Part shown: in pieces, positions 1-8,172 of the stretch
How the letters are laid out: each line of letters starts with the position of its first letter
Position numbering within the stretch: the first letter of the stretch is position 1
Assembly: GCF_900637545.1 (NCBI RefSeq)
Contig: NZ_LR134376.1
Location: forward strand, 4,433,501 to 4,497,500
Direction: 5' to 3'
Length of the DNA: 64,000 nt
DNA from: Aeromonas encheleia
Lineage (GTDB): Bacteria; Pseudomonadota; Gammaproteobacteria; Enterobacterales; Aeromonadaceae
Made by a program: the position numbers and the translations under genes
The notes under the pieces: model-generated
Told to the model about the DNA's origin: nothing
The model's database searches: none
Seen by the model: only the letters and a program-made list of their open reading frames with translations

Positions 1-41
1 CCATGTGCAAGCGCAGCGACGAAGAGAACAAGCAAGGTTAA
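1..41 (+). CDS. glyQ: Glycyl-tRNA synthetase alpha subunit, C-terminal end (partial)
   Basis: Only the last 12 codons and the TAA stop (39-41) are inside the window. The terminal residues (MCKR followed by an acidic/basic tail) fit the C-terminus of the alpha subunit of the two-subunit glycyl-tRNA synthetase. The stop lies 9 nt before the glyS ATG, the usual glyQS arrangement. The identification rests mainly on the neighbour. Confidence 0.8.
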   Translation, partial: MCKRSDEENKQG

Positions 42-50
42 GGAACGGAC

Positions 51-2120
51 ATGGCACAACATACATTTCTGGTAGAGATCGGCACCGCTGAGCTGCCGCC
101 CAAGGCGCTGCGCACCCTGGCCGAAGCCTTTGCCGACAACCTCAAGGGCGAGCTGACCAAGGCCGATCTGGCCTTCGGCGACGTCGAGTGGTTTGCCTCA
201 CCGCGCCGTCTGGCGCTGAAAGTGCACGCGCTGGCCGGCGAGCAGCCGAGCAAGAGCGTCGAGAAGCGCGGCCCGGCCGTCTCCCAGGCGTTCGATGCCG
301 ACGGCAAGCCGACCAAGGCCGCCGAAGGCTGGGCCCGTGGCAACGGCATCACAGTCGAACAAGCCGAGCGTCTGGTCACCGACAAGGGGGAGTGGCTGGT
401 CCACACCGCCAAGGTCGAAGGCCGTCCGGCCAAGGATCTGCTGGGTGAGCTGGTCGCTGCTGCGCTGGCCAAGCTGCCCATCCCCAAGATGATGCGCTGG
501 GGCGACAAGACCATCCAGTTTGTGCGTCCGGTGTTCACCGTGACCCTGCTGCTGGACGGCGATCTGGTGCCCGCCACCATCCTGGGGATCGACTCCGCCC
601 GCACCATTCGCGGTCACCGCTTCATGGGCGAGCCCGAGTTCCAAATCGACAACGCCAGCCAGTACCCGCAGATCCTGCTGGAAAAAGGCAAAGTGGTTGC
701 CGACTTCATGGCCCGCAAGGCCAAGATCAAGGCTGACGCCGAAGCGGCCGCTGCCGCCTTCGGTGGCGTCGCCGATCTGGACGACGCCCTGCTGGAAGAA
801 GTCACCGCCCTGGTCGAATGGCCGGTGGTGCTGACCGCCAACTTCGAAGAGAAGTTCCTGGCGGTGCCGGCCGAGGCGCTGGTGCACACCATGAAGGGTG
901 ACCAGAAGTACTTCCCGGTCTACGACAAGAGCGGCAAGCTGCTGCCGAAGTTCATCTTCGTCACCAACATCGAGTCCAAGGACCCGAGCCAGATCATCAG
1001 CGGCAACGAGAAGGTGGTGCGCCCCCGTCTGTCTGACGCCGAGTTCTTCTTCAAGACCGACCTCAAGCAAACCCTGGCCTCCCGCCTGCCGCGCCTCGAG
1101 ACCGTGCTGTTCCAGCAACAGCTCGGCACCGTCAAGGCCAAGGTCGAGCGCATCGAAACCGTCGCCGGCTTTATCGCCGAGCGCATCGGTGCCAATGTGG
1201 CTCAGGCCAAACGTGCCGGTCTGCTCTCCAAGTGCGATCTCATGACCAACATGGTCGGCGAGTTCGCCAGCACCCAGGGTGTCATGGGGATGCACTACGC
1301 CCGTCACGACGGCGAAGACGAAGTGGTGGCCGTGGCCCTCAACGAGCAGTACATGCCGCGCTTCGCCGGTGATGCCCTGCCGTCCGCGCTGGAAGCCTGC
1401 GCCGTCGCGCTGGCCGACAAGCTCGACACCCTGGCCGGTATCTTCGGCATCGGCATGCTGCCGAAGGGTGACAAGGACCCGTTCGCCCTGCGCCGCGCCG
1501 CCATCGGTGCCCTGCGCATCATGACCGAGAAGCAGCTGGATCTGGATCTGGTCGAACTGGTGGAAGAAGCCGTGCGCGTCTACGGCGACAAGCTGACCAA
1601 CAAGACCGTCGTCACCGACGTGGTCGACTTTATGCTGGGCCGCTTCCGCGCAGCCTATCAGGACGAAGGCATTGGTGCCGACGTGGTGCTGGCCGTACTG
1701 GCCCGCCGCCCGACCCGCCCGCTGGACTTCGATCGCCGGGTCAAGGCCGTCAGCCACTTCCGCAGCCTGGATGCCGCCCTGGCCCTGGCCGCCGCCAACA
1801 AGCGCGTCAGCAACATCCTGGCCAAGGTGGAAGGCGAGCTGCCGACCGCCGTCAAGCCGGAACTGCTGGTCGATGCCGCCGAGAAGGCGCTGGCCACCCA
1901 GGTTGCTGAACTGCAAAGCGAGCTGGCACCGCTGTTTGCCGCCGGTGACTACCAGGCCGCCCTCACCCGTCTGGCCGCCCTGCGCGAGCCGGTCGACACC
2001 TTCTTCAACGAGGTGATGGTGATGGCAGAAGACGAGGCCCTCAAGGCCAACCGTCTGGCACTGCTCAACAACCTGCGCAACCTGTTCCTGCAAGTAGCGG
2101 ATATCTCCCTGCTGCAGTGA
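51..2120 (+). CDS. glyS: Glycyl-tRNA synthetase beta subunit
   Basis: This is the beta subunit of the alpha2-beta2 glycyl-tRNA synthetase, which charges tRNA-Gly in the cytoplasm. The 689-residue product has the length of the E. coli protein and reads colinearly with it, from the N-terminal segment [20 protein letters not shown] to a C-terminal DALR-type anticodon-binding region. The start is fixed by AAGGAACGGAC just before the ATG and by the end of glyQ 9 nt upstream. Codon use is strongly GC-biased, like the rest of the core genes here. A rho-independent terminator follows immediately, so the gene ends the glyQS operon. The identification is very secure. Confidence 0.97.
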   Translation: MAQHTFLVEIGTAELPPKALRTLAEAFADNLKGELTKADLAFGDVEWFASPRRLALKVHALAGEQPSKSVEKRGPAVSQAFDADGKPTKAAEGWARGNGITVEQAERLVTDKGEWLVHTAKVEGRPAKDLLGELVAAALAKLPIPKMMRWGDKTIQFVRPVFTVTLLLDGDLVPATILGIDSARTIRGHRFMGEPEFQIDNASQYPQILLEKGKVVADFMARKAKIKADAEAAAAAFGGVADLDDALLEEVTALVEWPVVLTANFEEKFLAVPAEALVHTMKGDQKYFPVYDKSGKLLPKFIFVTNIESKDPSQIISGNEKVVRPRLSDAEFFFKTDLKQTLASRLPRLETVLFQQQLGTVKAKVERIETVAGFIAERIGANVAQAKRAGLLSKCDLMTNMVGEFASTQGVMGMHYARHDGEDEVVAVALNEQYMPRFAGDALPSALEACAVALADKLDTLAGIFGIGMLPKGDKDPFALRRAAIGALRIMTEKQLDLDLVELVEEAVRVYGDKLTNKTVVTDVVDFMLGRFRAAYQDEGIGADVVLAVLARRPTRPLDFDRRVKAVSHFRSLDAALALAAANKRVSNILAKVEGELPTAVKPELLVDAAEKALATQVAELQSELAPLFAAGDYQAALTRLAALREPVDTFFNEVMVMAEDEALKANRLALLNNLRNLFLQVADISLLQ

Positions 2121-2137
2121 TCTTGTTAGTCTGGATG

Positions 2138-2166
2138 AAAACGGCCCCTAGTGGGGTCGTTTTTTA
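2138..2166 (+). terminator. Rho-independent terminator of glyQS
   Basis: An 8-bp GC-rich stem (ACGGCCCC / GGGGTCGT, one G-T pair) with a 4-nt loop is followed by six T residues. It lies 20 nt after the glyS stop and marks the border with the AT-rich cassette. Confidence 0.85.
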
Positions 2167-2206
2167 CTAACAAGTAAATAAATATCTATATAATCCAATC
2201 TGTATC

Positions 2207-2530
2207 TTAATTTTTTAACTTCTTCTTTATCTCATCCAAACCATCCACAACATCCTTATCAGGGTTTGATATACAATATTGTGCGATATACTCGGCTAAA
2301 ATACTAATATTCACCCCCCGGAAATTATCTCTACCTGTAGAGTAATTATAAGCACTAATAAATCCAGCAAGCCAACTCCCAGTGTAGACGTTAAAATCTT
2401 GGACATCTTTATCACTATATGACTCAACCCATGATTTACAGTTATAATAGCCATATACACTAAATTCGCTGTCAGCAGAAATAGCCATGGTTGATAGCAA
2501 ACAGCATAATCCAACGAAAATCATCTTCAT
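2207..2530 (-). CDS. Small secreted protein of unknown function, AT-rich cassette
   Basis: This 107-residue product starts with a clear signal peptide (Lys2, hydrophobic residues 4-16, likely cleavage after Ala19), so it should be periplasmic or secreted. The mature part is about 88 residues with two Cys (in NCKSW and QYCIS), compatible with one disulfide. The layout (Cys-x-x-Trp, a Gly/Tyr-rich FISAYNYSTG segment, then a Cys and a charged C-terminal helix) recalls Rap1a/Tai- or HdeA-like small periplasmic proteins, but that is only a guess at fold level. It starts 6 nt after the stop of the upstream membrane-protein gene, so the two are probably cotranscribed. Base composition is very AT-rich compared with glyS, which suggests acquisition by transfer. 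Confidence 0.7.
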   Translation of the reverse strand: MKMIFVGLCCLLSTMAISADSEFSVYGYYNCKSWVESYSDKDVQDFNVYTGSWLAGFISAYNYSTGRDNFRGVNISILAEYIAQYCISNPDKDVVDGLDEIKKKLKN

Positions 2531-2536
2531 ATATAT

Positions 2537-3676
2537 TCAAACCTCTCCAGATTTATGAATAAAAATACTTTTATAAAAACTAAACTCATTATAAACAAAA
2601 AGCATGGCTTGTATTAAGTTAATGGCAAAGCACATAAGCAAAAATATTTGAATAAAAGCCGGTGATGACATTACAAAAAGGAGCGCTCCGTAATAAAATG
2701 GGGTCATCATAAATAAAAATATAGCTAATGACATAAGCACTCTCATGATAGAAATAATTATTGCAGAGCTCTCGATGCTGTTAACTTCCTTTTCACTACC
2801 AAGTAGTACCATGTCGATCAATTTCCTATTTTTCTTATCTATCGACATCATGTCCACAAAGCAGAACAAGTTGAGAATATGAGGATATGTTGACATAAGT
2901 GACTTGGTTTTTCTCAAAAAGAATAGTTCTCTAGTGCGAGTCATACTCAATGAGCCAAACCATATAAGCAGGAAGATTGGCATAGAAATCATCATGATGT
3001 TATGGATGCTATATAAAGACACTTTCGATTTAACATCACCAACTGAAAAAGGTAGTTGTAATGGTGTATCAACACCAACTATTTTCAAGCTTCTATTGTC
3101 ATAGGATAACAAGTCTTTGTTTATAGTCTTTAGGATTTCCTCAACTTCTTTGGCCCTGAACAAATCCATATATTTATCACTTAATGCACTATCAACGTAA
3201 AATAAATCAATGATAACACCTATATACATAGACCTGTATATACCCTCAGCTGCAGAGTCTAGATCCCCTTTTTGAGGTAAAGCTAGCTTGCCGCGAACAT
3301 GGTTTACATAACTAAGTTCAAGGCCAGGTGCTTCTGGCTGAGGGGATTTTTTTACCAATGGTTTTAGACCTAGTTTTTTTCTCAACTCTATTTCTTTTTT
3401 ATCTTCTTTGGATTTATTAAAATCAGTATTTTTATTACTATCCTTTCTTATCAGGTAATCAGAGTAGGTAGACTGAATTTCTTTCGCTAATTGTATGTAT
3501 TCTTTGTTCTCTATAATAAAGTCATTCAATGATATCAATGCTTTGTAATCTTGCTGATTTTTATCCGTATTAATAGCGAGACAGAGATAGTAAAAAAATA
3601 TACATACAACAATAACAAAAACACTTGAATATAACTGACGTTCAAATCGCTTCCCTAAATAAAACAGCTGTTCCAT
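2537..3676 (-). CDS. Unknown multi-pass membrane protein, AT-rich cassette
   Basis: I do not recognise this 379-residue protein. It has one N-terminal membrane segment (about residues 17-36), a long hydrophilic region (about 40-220) with a Lys/Glu-rich helical stretch, then three further hydrophobic segments (about 227-245, 305-330 and 335-362) and a short charged tail. This is the topology of an inner-membrane protein with a large domain between the first and second segments. No catalytic motif is visible. It is the first gene of a two-gene unit with the secreted protein 6 nt downstream. Codon use is AT-rich and unlike its neighbours. Possible roles (envelope, immunity, defence) cannot be told apart from the sequence. 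Confidence 0.7.
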   Translation of the reverse strand: MEQLFYLGKRFERQLYSSVFVIVVCIFFYYLCLAINTDKNQQDYKALISLNDFIIENKEYIQLAKEIQSTYSDYLIRKDSNKNTDFNKSKEDKKEIELRKKLGLKPLVKKSPQPEAPGLELSYVNHVRGKLALPQKGDLDSAAEGIYRSMYIGVIIDLFYVDSALSDKYMDLFRAKEVEEILKTINKDLLSYDNRSLKIVGVDTPLQLPFSVGDVKSKVSLYSIHNIMMISMPIFLLIWFGSLSMTRTRELFFLRKTKSLMSTYPHILNLFCFVDMMSIDKKNRKLIDMVLLGSEKEVNSIESSAIIISIMRVLMSLAIFLFMMTPFYYGALLFVMSSPAFIQIFLLMCFAINLIQAMLFVYNEFSFYKSIFIHKSGEV

Positions 3677-3768
3677 ATATAATTTCCCAAAAAATAAAAT
3701 TTTACGTTTTTATCTTACATATGTTATACCGTTGAACCTATCATATAATACCAACTTCAACTCAGCTC

Positions 3769-3799
3769 GTAGGTTCGATTAGCCGTCAGGCGTAATCGG
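3769..3799. repeat. REP-like palindrome, copy 1
   Basis: GTAGGTTCGATTAGC followed by CGTAATCGG, an imperfect palindrome. Related copies lie at 3895, 4109 and 5357. Copies 1 and 2 are in opposite orientation and bracket about 95 bp of non-coding DNA, a BIME-like arrangement. Confidence 0.65.
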
Positions 3800-3894
3800 A
3801 AATTCGCGTAAATCGCACCTCCCGCCATAACAGCCAGCCGTATTTCCCCCTCCGGCTGGCCGCCGCTGACTCGCGGCAACAGCCTCTCGATCGT

Positions 3895-3922
3895 CCGATT
3901 ACGCTTCGCTAATCGAACCTAC
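3895..3922. repeat. REP-like palindrome, copy 2
   Basis: CCGATTACGCTTCGCTAATCG followed by AACCTAC. This is the inverted complement of copies 1 and 3, directly next to the 3' end of the gene remnant at 3919-4105. Confidence 0.7.
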
Positions 3923-4105
3923 GGATCCTTTGCCAACGCGGCGACAATCTTCTCCACGCTCTGGGTCACCGACAGGGTGGCGCGATCCAGTATCAGGCGC
4001 TCCCTGTCCCAGGGTTCATAATCGCGGTCGAGCACCGCCTGCCAGTCCGGCAGCGCAAACCCCGCAATATCGGCCGTCCGGCTCTCTACCCGTTCGCGAT
4101 GCAGG
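3919..4105 (-). pseudogene. Remnant of a gene, possibly the C-terminus of a P-loop kinase/ATPase
   Basis: An open minus-strand frame of about 60 codons looks like a genuine protein tail: ALPDWQAVLDRDYEPW and then RLILDRATLSVTQSVEKIV. That pattern resembles the end of small AAA/P-loop kinases, in which the last helix carries the QSVEKIV-type segment. No N-terminal part or Walker motif is present. Upstream the frame runs straight into REP copy 3 (4109-4138), so codons beyond about 4105 come from the repeat. I read it as a truncated gene bounded by REP elements. A short functional gene is less likely. Confidence 0.4.
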
Positions 4106-4108
4106 GCC

Positions 4109-4138
4109 GTAGGTTCGATTAGCGAAGCGTAATCGAAC
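4109..4138. repeat. REP-like palindrome, copy 3
   Basis: GTAGGTTCGATTAGCGAAGC followed by GTAATCGAAC, a near-perfect palindrome around GCGAAGC. Its right half is also the start of the longer direct repeat that flanks the transporter gene (4118-4222). Confidence 0.7.
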
Positions 4139-4222
4139 AATCGCGAGGCACTTCTCTGCAGGATCGGGGTATCGCCCACTCTCCTACTCGGGTATTTGCC
4201 AAAGTATCGAAAAAATGGTCGC
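4118..4222. repeat. Left imperfect direct repeat flanking the EamA transporter
   Basis: The segment from GATTAGCGAAGCGTAATCG to AAAAAATGGTCGCT is matched in the same orientation at 5214-5297, just after the transporter gene. Shared blocks include ATCGCGAG, CTTCTCTGC, GGATCGGGGTATC, CCAAAG and AATGGTCGCT. The right copy lacks about 18 nt in the middle. Confidence 0.65.
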
Positions 4223-4328
4223 TCCCGGAGGGTGGATGACCCCTGTCGGTCAGGTCTGCACGCCCGCCGTTTCCGTGTACAATCCCGTATTCTTTCCAGC
4301 CTATTTTACCCGACCCGACGGCGACTCT

Positions 4329-5219
4329 ATGAACCGCACGCCCCTACTGTTGATGATCTGCACCACCCTGTTGGCGGCCGCTGGCTGGTTCTTCTCCAAG
4401 GAGGCGATACGTGAGCTGCCGCCCGCAGCCTTTATCGGCAGTCGCTTCCTGCTGGCGGCCCTGATCCTGCTGCCCCTGGCCTGGCTGTACGAGCCCAGGC
4501 TCACCCGTAGCCAGCTGCTGCGCGCCCTGGGTTGCGGCTCTCTGCTCGGCCTCAACCTGCTGCTCTGGGTGACCGCCATCAGTCAGAGCGATGCCCTCGG
4601 CAGCGGCGCCTTTATCATGAGCATCGCCACCCTGATGGCCCCGCTGGCCGCCTGGGCCGGTTTCAAGACCCGCCCAGGACGCCACTACTGGACCACATTG
4701 CCCCTGGCCGTGGCTGGCCTGCTGCTGCTCTCAAGCGGCACCGACTGGGGCGTCTCCCGCTCCCTGCTCTGGTTCCTGGCCGCCGCCATGGCCCTGGGGA
4801 CCCAGCTCGCAGTCCATCGTCACTTCGCCCAGTCGATACCGGCTCGCTGGCTCACCTGCATCCAGCTGGCCATGACCGGCCTCATCGGCACCACGCTCTC
4901 CCTGCTGACCGAAAGCTGGCCGGCCTCCGTCAGCACCACCACCTGGGGCTGGTTTGCCGCCAGCGTGCTGCTCGCCACCACCTTGCGCTATCTGCTGCTG
5001 ACCCTGGCCCTGAGCAAGATGACCACCACTCACGCGGCGCTGCTGATGCTGCTCGAACCCGTCTGGACCCTGCTGCTCAGCACCCTCTGCTATGGCGAGG
5101 CGCTCGGGGGAGCCAAGCTGGCCGGCGCCGGACTGGTGCTCGGGGCCCTGGTGCTCTATCAGTTGCCTCTGCTGCGCAGCGGCGTACGCCTGCCCGTGAA
5201 GGACCGCAGCCCCGATTAG
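4329..5219 (+). CDS. EamA/DMT-family transporter
   Basis: A 296-residue integral membrane protein of the drug/metabolite transporter superfamily with about ten hydrophobic segments arranged as two EamA repeats. The first repeat begins in MNRTPLLLMICTTLLAAAGW and carries the typical FIGSRFLLAALIL segment of helix 2. The second repeat starts near residue 145. The C-terminal AALLMLLEPVWTLLLS segment is the family-typical Glu-Pro helix 9. I chose the ATG at 4329 because the frame open upstream from 4215 is repeat-derived and lacks membrane-protein features. The substrate cannot be told. The gene sits alone between two imperfect direct repeats, and the right repeat begins at its own stop codon. 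Confidence 0.85.
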   Translation: MNRTPLLLMICTTLLAAAGWFFSKEAIRELPPAAFIGSRFLLAALILLPLAWLYEPRLTRSQLLRALGCGSLLGLNLLLWVTAISQSDALGSGAFIMSIATLMAPLAAWAGFKTRPGRHYWTTLPLAVAGLLLLSSGTDWGVSRSLLWFLAAAMALGTQLAVHRHFAQSIPARWLTCIQLAMTGLIGTTLSLLTESWPASVSTTTWGWFAASVLLATTLRYLLLTLALSKMTTTHAALLMLLEPVWTLLLSTLCYGEALGGAKLAGAGLVLGALVLYQLPLLRSGVRLPVKDRSPD

Positions 5220-5297
5220 CGATGCGTCATCGGACCATCGCGAGACTCTTCTCTGCGGGATCGGGGTATCCCAAAGAGTCAAAAGAATGGTCGCTAT
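5214..5297. repeat. Right imperfect direct repeat flanking the EamA transporter
   Basis: This copy of the 4118-4222 segment starts inside the EamA stop region (GATTAGCGATGCGTCATCGG) and ends at AAAAGAATGGTCGCT. It is shorter than the left copy through an internal gap. Confidence 0.65.
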
Positions 5298-5356
5298 CAG
5301 ATGGGGCTGTCTCCCGCTTAAACCCGCTGGTGAAGTGACGAGTTAGCTTCCCGTGC

Positions 5357-5386
5357 GTTCGATTACGCTGCGCTAATCGAACCTAC
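5357..5386. repeat. REP-like palindrome, copy 4
   Basis: GTTCGATTACGCTGCGCTAATCG followed by AACCTAC, in the same orientation as copy 2. The centre is CGCTGCGC instead of CGCTTCGC. Confidence 0.7.
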
Positions 5387-5504
5387 GGGCACCTGCCATC
5401 TCTACGCCCCTGCCTATTATCCTCCCACCCGGCCACTGCAAGGTGGGCATGGCACTCTCAGACTGGTATGGTTTTACCATCAATTAATCGACGACCGAGG
5501 CATT

Positions 5505-5984
5505 ATGCAACGCAAGACCCTGGCCCTGCTGCTGGCCACCCATCTGCTGATCGGAGGCGTGGGCTTTGCCGCCGGCATCTATCTGCTGCCAATCCTGATA
5601 GCGCCGCCCGCGCCCGCCGATGAACAGGTCGCGGCCAGCCAGCAACAGGCGAGCTTCAGCGGCACCTTTCGCCGGGATCTGAAAGACAGCGACCGGCTGC
5701 ACTGGGGGGAAGGCAAGGTGAGCATTGGGCCGCACGCCATCAGCCTGATGGGCAAGCTGGCGCCTGGTCCCGATTACCGGCTCTACCTGTCGCCGGAATT
5801 TGTCGAGACAGAGGCGGACTTTGCCCGCCTGAAGGGGCAGATGGTGCAGGTGGGATCGGTGAAGACCTTCGACAACTTTATCGTGCCGCTCCCCGCCAAT
5901 ATCGATCCGGCCCGCTACAGCAGCGTCATCGTCTGGTGCAAGACTTTCGGCCAATTTATCACCGCCGCCCGCTATCGGCAGTAG
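5505..5984 (+). CDS. DM13-domain exported protein (intact copy)
   Basis: A 159-residue protein with an N-terminal hydrophobic segment (about residues 5-32) that is a signal peptide or membrane anchor. It is followed by a DM13-like domain from about residue 48: FSGTFRR, then DRLHWGEGKVSIG, YRLYLSPEFVET, and a closing VIVWCKTFGQFITAARY with the single Cys typical of the family. DM13 domains have been proposed to act in extracytoplasmic redox or electron transfer, but no partner is visible here. A nearly identical second copy lacking the first 20 or so codons lies at about 10777-11196 next to a broken permease gene. A bidirectional-looking terminator follows at 6019-6056. Confidence 0.8.
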   Translation: MQRKTLALLLATHLLIGGVGFAAGIYLLPILIAPPAPADEQVAASQQQASFSGTFRRDLKDSDRLHWGEGKVSIGPHAISLMGKLAPGPDYRLYLSPEFVETEADFARLKGQMVQVGSVKTFDNFIVPLPANIDPARYSSVIVWCKTFGQFITAARYRQ

Positions 5985-6018
5985 CCCTGCCGGTCGCCGT
6001 AGGGCCGGAGACGACGCA

Positions 6019-6056
6019 GCATCATAAAAAACGGCGCCCCAAGGCGCCGTTTTGCT
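6019..6056. terminator. Terminator after the DM13 gene, probably bidirectional
   Basis: ACGGCGCC CCAA GGCGCCGT is a strong hairpin with A-runs on the left and T-residues on the right, so it can serve the rightward DM13 gene and the leftward toxin-like gene. Very similar hairpins recur at 8808, 13090 and 15092. Confidence 0.75.
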
Positions 6057-6070
6057 GTCTGCCCGACCAC

Positions 6071-6370
6071 TCAACTCGGGGGAAAGTGGCCACCAATGCT
6101 GATCACCTTGACCTGCTGCAGGGTGCCATTGATGGTAAAGGCGACCCTGTGCTCCTGACTGAGCCGGATCGTGTATATCCCCTTGTTGTTGCCGCTCAGC
6201 TGCTCGTAGTGCATATCGCCGACCTTGCCGGCGGCACTCTTGGGATCCGAGCCGCGCTCGATCTCCCGCCGCCACTCATGGTATTTGCCCATGGCCGAGG
6301 GCGTCACGGCGACGTGCTTGTCCTTGTTGTAGAGGATCCGGGGTTGGGAATCATCGATAGTCCATGCCAT
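6071..6370 (-). CDS. RelE/ParE-superfamily toxin-like protein, no antitoxin seen
   Basis: A 99-residue basic protein. The N-terminal half is helical and charged (YHEWRREIERGSD). The second half has the RelE/HigB-type beta pattern: YEQLSGNNKGIYTIRLSQ, then HRVAFTINGTLQQVKVISIG and a terminal H-F. In the family this fold binds ribosomal A-site mRNA and cuts it. The ATG at 6370 has a good AGGAG nearby. Antitoxin genes normally overlap or abut such toxins, but none is seen here: downstream lies a terminator and upstream about 250 bp without a credible ORF. It may be a solitary toxin, a remnant, or paired with an antitoxin elsewhere. Confidence 0.65.
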   Translation of the reverse strand: MAWTIDDSQPRILYNKDKHVAVTPSAMGKYHEWRREIERGSDPKSAAGKVGDMHYEQLSGNNKGIYTIRLSQEHRVAFTINGTLQQVKVISIGGHFPPS

Positions 6371-6546
6371 AGCCAGCTCCTAGTTGGGCTCCAAAGAGAG
6401 CCGAACTATAGCCCAAACGAGCGGAATGACAGATCATCAGAGCGAGATCCCTAACTGTCATTGCTGCAACCATTGCCCACAGAGGACCAGCAAGCGCGAA
6501 GTAATACACACCGGGCGCATAATCTGGCCAAGGCGAATACTCCAAG

Positions 6547-6577
6547 GAAAACGGGCACCCTTTGGGGGTGCCCGTGA
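6547..6577 (-). terminator. Terminator downstream of the AexU-like gene
   Basis: Read on the minus strand, CGGGCACCC, a short loop and GGGTGCCCG are followed by TTTTCC. It lies about 45 nt past the stop of the leftward effector gene. Confidence 0.7.
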
Positions 6578-6621
6578 TGGACAAGTGGTTTATTCATTCA
6601 TATCCGACAACATGAGCACGC

Positions 6622-8172
6622 TTACAGATAGTGCTCATCAACACCGATATGGCTTAACGCAGCCAGCTCCAGCGGCGTCAACTGTGCCGCATCGTCGATC
6701 ATGGTCGGCTCGCCGCGGGCGGACTCGGGCAGCTGGAGGCGCACCTTGAGCGTGTCGATCAGGCTGCCAACCAGATTGCCCATGCGGGTCAGGCGGGAGA
6801 CCAGCACGGCCTCCGGGCTGCTTTCGCTGTCGGCAAAGGTGGAGACCTGCGCCACCGCGAAGTCGCAGATGGCCTTGGCCCGATCACCAAAAGCCCCTTC
6901 CAGCTGTTGCAGCACTTGCCGTGCCTCGCTGTCGCCGAGACGATCCAGCTCCGCCTTCATATGACCGGTGTCAAAGCGCAGTCGCGCCCCGGCATCGAGC
7001 CGATCCTCCGGCTTGCCAGCGGTCTGGTCAGCCCACGCCTGATCAGTCTGACCGGCAAACTGCATCAGGCCGCCCAGCACCAGTCGCTGGTTGGGGCGCG
7101 CCGAGGCGAGGCTGTCGAGAGCATGACCAAGGGAGGCCCTCTTGGCATCGCTGCCACTGGCCAGTGAGAGCGCCAGTGTGCGCAGGGTTTGCAGATCACC
7201 ACGGGTCTGCAATTTGGCCATGTGGGAGCCATTGATGGAGCCATCGGCAATGTGCTGATGCAGGGCGTTGAGATCGCTGCTGCTCAGGGTCACCTCGGTC
7301 GAGGTTTGATCCCGCAGCAGGTAGCTGGCCTGATAGCTGATAAGATCCAGCGCCAGCTTGTAGCCAGGGGCCGGGGTCTGACGCGCCATGGCGACCTGCT
7401 CGCGGGCAACGCCTTTGGTCTCACCGCTTTGGACGGGCGCCGCGTCGGCAGCAGTGGTCGCGCTTTGCGCCGGTTCGCCAGCAACTTCGGCCTGTACGGC
7501 ACGCTGCAGGTCGGCAACTTCGCCCATCGCGGTGTGCAGCTGGCTCATCGCCTCCTGCAACAATTCGGGGGTGGCGCTGGCGAGCAGCTCGGTCACCTTG
7601 CCCCCCACCGTGCCCCACTGCTGGAGTGGGATACCGGCGATGGGGCGTTCGAGCAACCCGGCGGCGGCTGTCTGACTCTCTTGCCGCATGGAACCATCCC
7701 GGATCCCGATCAGGGAGGTCGCCAGTGAGCGCAAGGCGCCGTTGCCGGTCGCCAGGCGGGCGTGATCCTGTCCCAGTTGCTCGGCATTGATGCTGTTCAG
7801 CTTGCTTGCCTTGTCGAGACCGCTTAGGGTAAAAGGCAACGCCTGTTGCAACAGCAGCCGTTTCTGTTCAGCCAGCGAGAGGTTGTCTGCTACTGGAGTC
7901 TGCTGCGCCTTCGGCGCAGAGGTACTCTTATCCGTCCCCAGCAAGTTGCCAATCCACTCTTTCAAAGCCACGAATGGGCGGGCCAGCTGGGCCCCCAGTC
8001 GCGAGAGCAGCCCTTGGCCTTTTTGCGGTTCATTGCGGCCGCCCAGCAGGATCGCATCCTGCCCGGTGGCAACCTGACGCGCCTCCAGCTGGCCCATCCG
8101 GCCAACCCCTGTGGTTGCATCACTGTGGTGAGCGACGGCCTGCATGCCGCCAGTGTGTGCTTGAATCTGCAT
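6622..8172 (-). CDS. aexU: AexU/AexT-family type III secretion effector (Rho-GAP N-terminal half)
   Basis: A 516-residue protein whose first ~250 residues match, as I recall them, the Aeromonas AexT/AexU effectors: MQIQAHTGGMQAVAHHSDAT, the RLGAQLARPFV membrane-localisation-like segment, and a bacterial GTPase-activating domain with the GALRS arginine finger at Arg148, as in ExoS/YopE. These effectors are injected into host cells and inactivate Rho GTPases. The C-terminal half (about 270-516) lacks the ADP-ribosyltransferase motifs of AexT, which points to AexU. The start at 8172 is chosen because the known N-terminal secretion signal begins there; the frame is open for 18 more codons upstream. 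The divergent gene at 8371 looks like its chaperone. No other type III genes are in the window. Confidence 0.88.
   Translation of the reverse strand: MQIQAHTGGMQAVAHHSDATTGVGRMGQLEARQVATGQDAILLGGRNEPQKGQGLLSRLGAQLARPFVALKEWIGNLLGTDKSTSAPKAQQTPVADNLSLAEQKRLLLQQALPFTLSGLDKASKLNSINAEQLGQDHARLATGNGALRSLATSLIGIRDGSMRQESQTAAAGLLERPIAGIPLQQWGTVGGKVTELLASATPELLQEAMSQLHTAMGEVADLQRAVQAEVAGEPAQSATTAADAAPVQSGETKGVAREQVAMARQTPAPGYKLALDLISYQASYLLRDQTSTEVTLSSSDLNALHQHIADGSINGSHMAKLQTRGDLQTLRTLALSLASGSDAKRASLGHALDSLASARPNQRLVLGGLMQFAGQTDQAWADQTAGKPEDRLDAGARLRFDTGHMKAELDRLGDSEARQVLQQLEGAFGDRAKAICDFAVAQVSTFADSESSPEAVLVSRLTRMGNLVGSLIDTLKVRLQLPESARGEPTMIDDAAQLTPLELAALSHIGVDEHYL

Noticed and set aside
198..2093. 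Long antisense ORF (631 codons) opposite glyS
   Set aside because: It is a GC-bias shadow of glyS: rich in Gly, Gln, His and Val, with no family pattern and no ribosome-binding site.
6351..6584. 77-codon minus-strand ORF upstream of the RelE-like gene, considered as antitoxin
   Set aside because: It lies upstream of, and overlaps, the toxin start, and spans the aexU terminator hairpin. It looks like neither an antitoxin nor a real protein.
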